Source: Auxenochlorella pyrenoidosa (Eukaryota > Chlorophyta > Trebouxiophyceae > Chlorellales > Chlorellaceae). From it: a stretch of 16,661 bases of DNA. The first letter of the stretch is position 1. Every line of letters starts with the position of its first letter. The position numbers and the translations under genes are program-made. This document shows positions 9,538 through 16,661 of the stretch, one piece after another. The notes beneath the pieces are model-generated. The model searched no databases, was not told the DNA's origin, and saw nothing but the letters and a program-made list of their open reading frames with translations. The DNA is taken from the NCBI GenBank assembly GCA_001430745.1, contig KQ481950.1, forward strand, positions 278,161 through 294,821, written 5' to 3'.

Positions 9538-12500
9538 CACAGGCCCTCGACCGCGACAACCGCCGCCAGCACCTGGCGGTGCTTGCGCAGCGCCGCCAGC
9601 GCCAGACGCAGCCGCCCGCAGGTGCTGCCGGCCTCCACCCACGCTTGCCGGCCCTCCGTGGCGCTCAGATCCGCCAGCAGCGCCGCGCAGGCAAAGGACA
9701 GGCGCTGTGCGCGGCGCAAAGCGGGGTAGTCTGGCGGCGCGACAGGATGCTTAGGTGCGTGTGCCTTCTGCTCTTCTGCTGCCAGTTCTGCTGCCTGGGC
9801 TGCGGCCGGCCGCGCCCCTGCCTGCGCCGCTGCATCTGCTCCGGCTGCTGCTGGCGGTCGCAGGCACTGCACACCCTCTGGCAGCGGGCTGGCCCGGCCG
9901 CGCAGCTTTCCTGCCAATGCCTGCACCGCGTCAATTTCCTGCCACACAGCAGCCTCCAGCCGCAACGCCAGCGCAAGGCTGTCTGGCTCGCTGCCAAGCT
10001 CGTCTGCATGGGGACAAGAAGGGGCGGAATGCTGTCTGGGCGCTCCAACCAGGCAGCCTGCCACTGGTGAAACGCATGTGTAGCAGAGGAAGCGCCCCAG
10101 GATTCTGCGCCGACCGGGAGCGCGTCCGGCAGTCAGCCGGCAACCGCCAGCAACAGCCCCGCCGCGCCTTTCACCTGCTTCCAAGACCTCTGACGGATCT
10201 TGCGTCTGCACCCCTCGCTCGGCCGCTGTGTTGAGCACCAGCGGTGCCCCTGTCCCCAGGCCACCCGCTCGCCCTGCTGCATCTGCACCCGGGGCCGCCA
10301 CGCCATCCCCCCCGCCGCCGGCTTGCTGCTGCAGCTGCTGCGCTATGCTCCGAGCAGCAGCCGACGCGGCCTGGGCATAGGCTTCAGCGTCCGTCTGCCG
10401 CAGGACGGGCCGCTGTGCTAGGAGAGCCGCCTCGAGCGCACTGCTGGAGCTGCTGCCTTCGCCAGCCCCGGAGGCGGCGCTGCAGGCGCTGCCGCCGCTG
10501 TCGCTGCTGCCGCTCTCAGCCTCCTCGCCTGCTGCCGCGTCCATGGCGGCTGCCAGGGCATCGGCCCTCACAGCGCTTGTGATGGCATCAAAGAAGGGTA
10601 GGGCCAGGACCTCGTTGCCACCAATTTGCGCCAGCCGCCGCCCAAGGACCTGCACACCCATCAAGGGTGGGTGTGAGGAGCCAGGGTGGAAGAGCAATCT
10701 GGCTGTTTGCGAGGCTCTCACCAGAGGCCGCCGCCCACCAGTGCGCTGCAGCGCATCGCGCAGGGATGCTGCGTGCGCCACGGTGTAGCGGCAAGGCAGG
10801 CGCTGCGGCGCCGGCAGCACTGGCCAGGCGGGGTTGCGGCGGCCGGCTTGCCTGTGCGTTGCCTGGGAGGGTGCCATCAATCACCTCTGCCGAGGGCCCG
10901 TCCTCTGGCCGTGCATCAGAGAGTTCATAGTCTGCCCAACACTGCACAGGCGACAACAGGGAGGCAGCAGGCGGGGCAAGGGCTCACAGTCTGCGCAGCG
11001 CTGCACAGGCGGCAGCAGTAGGACGGCATCAACCAGGCCACTTGTGGTTCACTGGCCGACTCCTGCAAGAAAGAGAGAATGCACACCGCAGCGGCAAGCA
11101 GAGGGGGTAGAGAGGGGCGAGGCAAGGCGCACAGGCAGGACTGCCGGTAGGGCTTGGATGCAAACTTGCAGCACGTGACACAAACCACCCAGGACAGCAG
11201 GCCTACTGCCTGTGCCAACCCCACCTGGCTGTATGCTGCCGCCGCCTGCCGGGCCGCCTCAGGGACTGCCCGCATGAGCGACGTCACGTCCAGGGCCTGA
11301 TCGCCGATGGCGCTGCCGACGCCACCGCCGACGCCGGACCCCTCGAGCCCCCCCTGCACGCTCTCCAGGGCCTGCAGGAAGGGGGCAGAGGCATGCTGTC
11401 ACACGGCGCAGAGGCGTGCTGTCACACAGCGCTGCGGCAGCCACCGTTTGCAGCAGCAGGGCAAGAGGCCGAGGGGCAAGCTCCCTTATTATGGGGCGGG
11501 TGTGCGGGGGTGGGAGGCAGCGAGACACAGGCCCTGCCGCCCGGGCCCGCCGCCTCCGGCCCCCGCGCACCCGCCCCAGAAGGCACAGCACGCGCCCCCT
11601 CCCCAGCCGGCCCACCCGCAGGGCCAGCGCCCCCGTGCGCCCGCCCCAGCATGCACAGCATGCCCCCCCCCCCGACTTGCCCACCTGCAGTGCCAGCGGC
11701 TCCATCGCCTCGCGCTCCTCGCCATCCGGCAGCAGCTCCACATCGGCCCGAGAGTAGGGCAGGGCCTGCGTCTCGCGCGCCACCCGCAGGCGGCACACCC
11801 CCACCGCCAGCACCACCAGCCGGCCGTCGCCCAGCCGGCAGGCCTGCAGCACCTCCATGAGGGTGCCGGCCAGGGGCGCCTGGAAGGGGAAGGGGTGGGT
11901 GGGGGGCACAGGGGTGCGTGTTTTTGGGGAGCAAGGGTGTTTGCGGGGTGGGAGGCTGCATGGGCGGGGCCTGCCCGCTACGTCCGGCAGCAGGAGCCGC
12001 GCAGGCCTGCAGCACCTCCCCAGCAGTTGCCGACAGTAGCAAAGCAGCACACGAGTCGGCGCCGCTGGGTGTACCTTGCTGCCAGGCCTCAGCTCGAACT
12101 CGGGGGCCCCCAGGTTCTTGCTACCCTCAGGCAGGTACACGTGGCCGTAGCTGCAGGGTAAGGAAAAAAATTTCCCAGGCTTCAAAATGGATGCGCAAGA
12201 GGCGGGGCTGGCAACCGAGCAGGGAGGCGCATGGGGCTCAAGCCAAGGGCACTCGCGCAGCAAGGATGGTGGCTGCAGCAGCTGCGCTGCCACGGCAAGC
12301 GCAGGGGCGCAGCACAGCGTGATGCAGCACGCGGCACAGCGCAGCAACAGGGTGAAAGCACGGCGGACAGGATGCACGGCTTGACCCAGCGCAGCATGCC
12401 CAGCACGGCGTGGCCCAGCGTACCGCCAGGGCCTTGGCCCTCTGAACAGGCGCTCAAACATGGAAGTATAGTGTGGGACGTGGACAATCAGCACCTGCAG

Positions 12501-13306
12501 CGGAAGCAAGGAACGGCCGGGTCAGAGGCACACCCTGGGCGAGGTCGCCACCATGCCCTGTGGCTGGGGCTGCTGCAGGGCTGCGGGGGGGCTGGGCAGG
12601 CTGGTGGCGCCTTGCACACTTGGCAGCTCTACAGCCCGGCCAGAGGAGGTTGTGAGCAAGGCTGGTTGATTGTACATGCTGCGGCCACTTTCACTTGCCC
12701 TAGTGGGCAGAAGCGCCCATCGCACCTCCTGGTGGCCGGGCAAGGCTGCCCACTGCACCCGCCAGAGAGGCAGGTCGGCGAGGGGGCGAGCCGAGGGCGG
12801 CACGGCTGGCTGCTGCTCAGGCTGCTGATGCTGATGCGGGGCTGCAACCTCGTCGTCTTCAGAGCCTGAGCGCACACGTGTTTTGGCGGGTGCAAAGACA
12901 AGATGTGCAGGCAGCGCAACCACACAAATGTCCGGAGAGCGGGGCCTCGGCATGCAGCACTTGAGAGCATGGCAGCGAGCAGTAACAGCTCAGTGCCCAC
13001 ACTTCTGACAGCTCTTTGGCCCTCACCTTCCAGTTCAGACACCTCCACAGCAGTGGAGGAGTAAAAGAGGTCGTTGAGCATCCTGGCCTGCTCCCGCAGC
13101 GGCAGCTCTTCTCCAGGCTCATCGCCGCTGCCGCCAGCGCCGCCAGGGCTGCCGTCATCACGCTCTGCTGCGGGCCTGTGCACAACACGTCGCTTTGATC
13201 TTCTCGTGCTGAAGCGAGTGGAGACTGCAGGGGCCCGTTGCGCTGCTGGGAGAGAGAGGTTGCAACGAGAAGCGAGTGCAACGGGTCCCTGCTGAAGCGC
13301 TGCCAT
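9537..13306 (-). CDS. LON substrate-binding-domain protein, probably plastid-targeted (11 exons)
   Basis: Exons: 13306-13027, 12865-12726, 12494-12424, 12150-12075, 11879-11685, 11371-11225, 11062-10988, 10941-10852, 10802-10722, 10649-10175, 10003-9537 (stop TGA); about 698 residues. The ATG at 13306 opens a leader rich in Ala, Ser and Arg with no early acidic residues, typical of a chloroplast transit peptide. The LON N-terminal fold (PF02190-like) runs from LPLWRVQWAALPGHQE (about 125) through VLIVHVPHYTSMFERLFRG, RYGHVYLPEGSKN, GTLMEVLQACRLGDGRLVVL to about 255. The helical part of the domain resumes at about 544-698 (LRRAQRLSFACAALLAD, STCGRLRLALAALRKHRQ). Between them is a large Ser/Ala/Gln-rich insertion, mainly exon 10. 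No Walker motifs or Ser-Lys protease dyad are present, so this is not a Lon protease. Plants have LON-domain-only plastid proteins of unclear role; a chaperone or substrate-recognition function is inference. The exon 8 donor may be GC (CAG|GCAAGC at 10851), but an in-frame GT donor upstream (GAG|GTGATT, about 10884) is an alternative. Confidence 0.85.
11561..11703 (-). repeat. About 70-base imperfect tandem duplication spanning a 5' splice site
   Basis: Two diverged copies cover roughly 11561-11632 and 11631-11703. On the minus strand the exon 5 end CTGGCACTGCAG|GTGGGC is mirrored by CTGGCCCTGCGG|GTGGGC. The two donors are 69 bases apart; an 11-base G run in one copy accounts for length drift. 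Confidence 0.85.
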
Positions 13307-13570
13307 AGTGACACAGCTCGGCAGCTTCAATGTTTCAAATTGGGAGTCCCCGCAGCCAAATTCCCCCTGCCTGCTGCGTCTGCGGTGGTGCAAGAAATTG
13401 AGGCAGTCTTCGCAACCACCGGCCTGCAACAATTGCAAGCGGAATTTCAGATCAACGCCGTGATCGAAGAGCATAGCATTTCGCACGCCTACTTCTACGC
13501 AAACTTCTGGTCTTGTCCTCACTGCTCCACCACTCTGTAGCCGAACTGCAGATAAAACCAGACTGCAGAC
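13307..13570. promoter_or_regulatory. Divergent promoter region shared by the LON-domain and SDR genes
   Basis: Only 264 bases separate the two start codons (minus 13306, plus 13571). The stretch is visibly richer in A/T than the flanking exons, with several AATT/AAATT clusters. It must hold both 5' UTRs and both promoters unless an undetected 5' non-coding exon exists. A GATAAAAC at 13551-13558 is too close to the SDR ATG to be its TATA box. Confidence 0.6.
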
Positions 13571-15350
13571 ATGCGTGCGATTGCTTGGAGCGGGGCCAGG
13601 GCACCCTGGGCGCTGTGCCGTGCCTATGCCTCTGCCGCCGGCGCCGCCTCTGCCGGCGCTGCATCGCCGCAGCAGCAGCGGGTAGCCCTGGTGCAGGGCA
13701 GCAGCCGCGGCCTGGGCCTCGAGTACGTGCGTCAGCTGCTGCTGCGGCCCGACACGGCGGCAGTTGTCGCGACGTGCCGCACCCCCGCGGCGGCAACCGA
13801 ACTGCACGCGCTGCAGGCGCAGCACGGCCCGGGCCGCCTGCAGATTGTGCAGCTCGATTCCATGGACGAGGCCAGCATCGCGGCGGCGGCGGAGCAGGTG
13901 GCTGCCTCTCATGCCCACCTGGACCTGCTCATTAATGCCTCGGGCATCCTGCATGACAGCAGCATGTCGCCCGAGACGGCACTGGCGCGCATCTCCATGG
14001 CAAACCTGCTCAAGTGGGTGCTGCAGCTGCTGCTGTGGTAAAAAAACCCGGTATGCCTGTCCATACAGCCTTGTGTATGTGTTTGGAGACGTCTCCGACC
14101 TCGTGGTGTTGCTGCCGGTGCCCGCCTGCACAGGCACCTGCGAAGCTCGCCAGCTTACCTTGCCATGTTGCTGCCGCTCGCTGCTGCCGGCATGTTACTC
14201 AGCGGCTTGCATGGGTCTGCCCTCCTACCCCTTGCCCGTCTCCCCAGGTGCTTCCAGATCAACGCCGCGGGGCACATCCTTGTGTGCCAGGCCTTTGCGC
14301 CGCTGCTGGTGGCGGCAGCGCGAGAGAATGGCGCCACAGAGTGAGCACAGCCGGGGGCATGTGCTGGTTGTTGCTGTCGTAGCAGTTCTCATGTGGAAGC
14401 ATGCCAGCCTGGAAGCCAGCCGGCAGGGGGCGCGCTGGCATCGGCTGCCTGTTATGAAGGTAGCCATGCGGCAGTTAGGGCACAGCTCCGGCGTTCTGCA
14501 CGCGTGCCCACCTAAGGCAGCTGATGCCCGGCCCCCTGCCTTGCCTGCCCCAGGGAGCGGCCGGCAGTCATTGCCAACATGTCGGCGCGGGTGGGGAGCA
14601 TTGGGGACAACCGCCTGGGTGGCTGGTACTCCTACCGAGCAAGCAAGGCCGCGGTCAACCAGGCAACGAAATGGGGGGGGGGGGGGGGCGGGGGGGGCGG
14701 CGCGGCAACTCAGGGCAGCAGGCTGGAGAAGAGTGGGCATAGGCCCTGCGTGCACGCGCCCCCTTATCCACCCCGCTAGTCCACCCTGCACTGCCTGCCT
14801 ATCCGTATATCGACTGCGCTCCCTCTGTCGAGGAATCAAGCCTGCCTGCCTGCCTGCCTCCGCATCACTTGCGCCCCCTCCCCCCTGGCCGACTGCAGCT
14901 GACCAAGTGCATGTCGTTGGAGTTCGAGCGCCGCAAGCAGCGGGTGGCCTCCATCCTGCTGCACCCGGGGACAGTGGACACTGACCTGTCAAAGCCCTTC
15001 CAAAAGGTAGGTGGGCAGCGGGCCCTCGCGGGGCAAAGCTGGGGCCGATCGTGTGCACGGGCGGGGGGCGCCGCTGCCTCCGTGGCATCTGCTGCCCCGC
15101 CGTGTGGGTGTAGGTGTCGCTGTGAGTTGTGATGCAGTGTCGGTGTCGGCACGTGCTGCCTGGCTCGGTCTCCTTGCCGCTGTCAAGCCCAGCCCGCTGC
15201 CGCGCGCGCCGTGGGCTGCAGAACGTGCCGCCCGAGAAGCTGTTCAGCCGGGAGCTAGCTGTGAGGCAGCTGCTGGCCATCATCGACGGCACCACCATGG
15301 CAGACAATGGCAAGTACCTCGACTGGGCGGGCCAGGAGATTGAGTGGTGA
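13571..15350 (+). CDS. Short-chain dehydrogenase/reductase, C-factor-like (5 exons)
   Basis: Exons: 13571-14013, 14248-14340, 14554-14662, 14899-15006, 15222-15350 (stop TGA); 293 residues, all phases consistent. It should be an NAD(P)-dependent oxidoreductase of the classical SDR superfamily; the substrate is unknown. Residues 1-35 form an Ala/Arg/Ser-rich leader with almost no acids, suggesting mitochondrial or plastid import. The Rossmann nucleotide motif is GSSRGLG (43-49). The NASG motif is at 122-125. The catalytic residues are Ser189 (NMSARVGSIGDN), Tyr206 and Lys210 (YRASK). The C-terminal half carries the conserved HPGTVDTDLSKPF segment that follows the active site. Length is normal for the family plus a leader. 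The exon 3 donor is GC: AVNQ is followed by CAG|GCAACG at 14663, and the conserved continuation LTKCMSLEFERR begins after the acceptor at 14898. It is divergent from the LON-domain gene (264 bases between start codons) and convergent with the Rab prenyltransferase gene. Confidence 0.93.
14663..14664 (+). other. GC 5' splice site (SDR gene, intron 3)
   Basis: CAG|GCAACG. The join AAVNQ|LTKCMS restores the conserved helix after the YxxxK active site; the only nearby GT at a codon boundary would remove AAVNQ residues. Confidence 0.8.
14673..14697 (+). repeat. Poly-G tract in SDR intron 3
   Basis: Sixteen G, one C, then eight G on the sense strand, beginning 10 bases after the GC donor at 14663. 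The RNA could form a G-quadruplex next to the 5' splice site. Confidence 0.9.
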
Positions 15351-15654
15351 TGGCGGCTGCTGGAGAGCACATTCCCTGCGGCCCCAGCTGGCAAGGGCAG
15401 GCGAATATCCTGACAAGAAATTTCCATTTATGCATTGACAGGTGCACACCGTTCAGTACCAGCATCCCCTTCTGATATTCTTCCAATCTCTTGCTCTGTG
15501 CACCTGGCCCCTGCCTCTTGCCTCTCTGAACCCTCTGCCCCCTGGGCTGCACCACTGCCTATGGAAACTCTGCGCACGCCTGGCTGTGATCTGTGCTGCC
15601 AGGCTGCATTACAGTGCACGGTGCTGATGAGGACGCGTCAAGTGCAGCGGCAGT
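15351..15654. other. Convergent intergenic region between the SDR and Rab prenyltransferase alpha genes
   Basis: This holds the two 3' UTRs. The minus-strand TGTAA at 15609-15613 serves the prenyltransferase gene. I found no plus-strand TGTAA for the SDR gene within these bases, so its poly(A) signal is a variant or its transcript overlaps the neighbour. No coding potential seen. Confidence 0.55.
15609..15613 (-). terminator. TGTAA polyadenylation signal of the Rab prenyltransferase alpha gene
   Basis: The minus strand reads TGTAA 42 bases downstream of the TAG stop at 15655-15657. UGUAA is the usual green-algal poly(A) signal, normally placed shortly before the cleavage site, so strand, distance and motif all fit. 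Confidence 0.7.
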
Positions 15655-16661
15655 CTACGCCTGAGCTGCCGGCGCGGCTGCTGCGGGCTTTGCCACGACG
15701 TGCGCCCGCCCATCACGTGCATCCTCGTAGTACCCCTTCCGCAGCGGGTCCAGCTCAATCAGCTGCGCATAGCCGCCCGCAACCTCTGCAGCAAGGTCAG
15801 CGCCGCCGCCGGCAGCGTCGCCGCCGCCGCCGCCGCCCGACCGCACCTGCTGCTCCACCTCTCGGAGGCGGGTGAGGGTCAGCAGCGGCCACTTGGCATC
15901 CGGCTCCACCTCCAGCAGCTCCTGCAGGAAGTGCAGGCCAGCAGGCAGGGCAGGAGGGAGGGAGGTGACGGGCAGGCAGGCAGACACTCATGGTGGGCAG
16001 GCGAGACGAGTGAGGGAGTGATGGGCTGACAGGCAGGCGCGCAGGGGAGAGGAAGGCGGGTGGTGCTGCCATGATCGACGCTCCTTGATGACCGGCACTC
16101 TACAGACATGGGCGGGGGCTGGGCACCTGGCAAAGGGCAGCAGCTGCAGAGAACGTGCCCAGGCGACACCAATCCAACCAGGGCCAGAGGTGCTCGCCTG
16201 GCACGTCTGCTGCTCTCGAGCCAGCACCGCCAGCAGCGCTGCCCGCTCCGCCGCCTCGTCCGGCGTGCCGCGTGCCCGCTCCCAGTGCGCCAGCGAGCAG
16301 CCTGCAGGGCCGAGGGCCGGCGGGCGGGGGTGTCTTACACCTTGTTAAACAAGGTGCAACGAAGCTGCATGTGCGCCAGCTCCCGAAGAAGCATGCAGCC
16401 CCAGCTGCCGGCCAAGCCCAGCACAGCCCCCAGCCCTCACCCAGCAGCCAGCGGTGGTAGAACCACCCGCTCTGGTCCTCTGGCTCTGTGAAGAAGGCCT
16501 GCTTGACCAGCTCATATTCCTCATCCAGCGCCTCTTTTGGTACCGCAGCCGTGGCTGAGCTGGCGCCAGCTGGCGGCGGCCACCGCGGCTGGTCTGCAGC
16601 CCCCGCCGCCGCCGTCGCCGCCGGTGCCGAGGGTGGGCCGGTCGCGTCCGGCGCTCCCTCC
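15655..16661 (-). CDS. RABGGTA: Rab geranylgeranyltransferase alpha subunit, 3' part (5' end outside window)
   Basis: Exons: right edge-16441, 16301-16198, 15921-15655 (stop TAG). The enzyme attaches geranylgeranyl groups to C-terminal cysteines of Rab GTPases in the cytosol, acting with a beta subunit and Rab escort protein. The visible protein contains a prenyltransferase alpha repeat (FFTEPEDQSGWFYHRWLLG), then CSLAHWERA, LLAVLAREQQTCQ, ELLEVEPDAKWPLLTL and YAQLIELDPLRKGYYEDARD, the closing signature of RabGGTase alpha rather than of farnesyltransferase alpha. A low-complexity Ala/Pro stretch precedes the repeat and a Gly/Ala-rich insertion (about ten Gly) lies in the last exon. The protein ends about 20 residues after YYEDARD with an Ala-rich tail, so the C-terminal leucine-rich repeats of longer homologues are absent. 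The middle donor is GC (CAG|GCGAGC at 16197). A minus-strand TGTAA lies 42 bases beyond the stop. Confidence 0.88.
16196..16197 (-). other. GC 5' splice site (Rab prenyltransferase alpha gene)
   Basis: CAG|GCGAGC, the same hexamer as at 1205. The join TCQ|ELLEVEPDAKW restores an uninterrupted conserved helix of RabGGTase alpha. Confidence 0.8.
16338..16356. repeat. Short perfect inverted repeat in a Rab prenyltransferase alpha intron
   Basis: Nine-base arms CACCTTGTT and AACAAGGTG flank a single A. It lies in the intron between 16302 and 16440. Confidence 0.85.

Noticed and set aside
10925..12509. Lon protease (full ATP-dependent enzyme)
   Set aside because: Only the substrate-binding LON domain is present; no Walker A/B motifs and no catalytic Ser-Lys dyad were found in any exon.
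13551..13558. GATAAAAC as a TATA box for the SDR gene
   Set aside because: It is only about 13 bases before the start codon, leaving no room for a transcription start and leader downstream.
12629..14137. A 502-codon minus-strand open frame spanning the divergent promoter
   Set aside because: It includes exons 1 and 2 of the LON-domain gene but continues upstream antisense to SDR exon 1; the ATG at 13306 with a transit-peptide-like leader is the better start.

Overview
The window looks like nuclear DNA from a green alga, most likely a trebouxiophyte of the Chlorella group. The evidence is very high GC, alanine/glycine-rich proteins, genes split into many short exons by short GC-rich introns, plastid/mitochondrial-type leaders, and a TGTAA-type poly(A) signal behind one gene. 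Genus-level placement is inference. I found no prokaryotic operon, CRISPR array, rRNA, tRNA, transposon or virus. All gene models below were spliced by hand from reading-frame phase, splice consensus and protein-family conservation, without transcript data.

Layout from left to right. (1) Positions 1-4741, minus strand, C-terminal part outside the window: a membrane protein with an N-terminal block of about five hydrophobic segments followed by a DUF229/sulfatase-like (alkaline phosphatase superfamily) domain; 12 exons visible. (2) About 4742-6366: no convincing gene; the promoter/leader of gene 1 and probably a long 3' UTR of gene 2. (3) 6367-9238, minus: a 10-exon, seven-to-eight-segment membrane protein of no family I recognise. 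(4) 9537-13306, minus: an 11-exon, about 698-residue LON substrate-binding-domain protein with a probable plastid transit peptide and no AAA+ ATPase or protease domain. (5) 13307-13570: a 264-base divergent intergenic region. (6) 13571-15350, plus: a five-exon short-chain dehydrogenase/reductase of the C-factor-like type. (7) 15351-15654: a convergent intergenic region. (8) 15655 to the right edge, minus: the 3' exons of the Rab geranylgeranyltransferase alpha subunit, which stops without the C-terminal leucine-rich repeats of longer relatives.

The genes do not form an obvious pathway: membrane lipid/glycan chemistry (possibly), plastid protein quality control (possibly), a redox enzyme and Rab prenylation. 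They look like ordinary neighbouring housekeeping genes.

The most distinctive signal lies in gene structure. Four introns begin with a tandem duplication that copies the 5' splice site (periods 45, 66, about 69-70 and 70 bases). Two of these copies sit an exact multiple of three away in an open frame, so they could act as alternative in-frame donors. In addition, at least four and perhaps six of the 37 visible 5' splice sites are GC rather than GT. The DUF229 protein also has Thr where sulfatases have the formylglycine Cys, which with its N-terminal membrane block recalls phosphoethanolamine/phosphoglycerol transferases.
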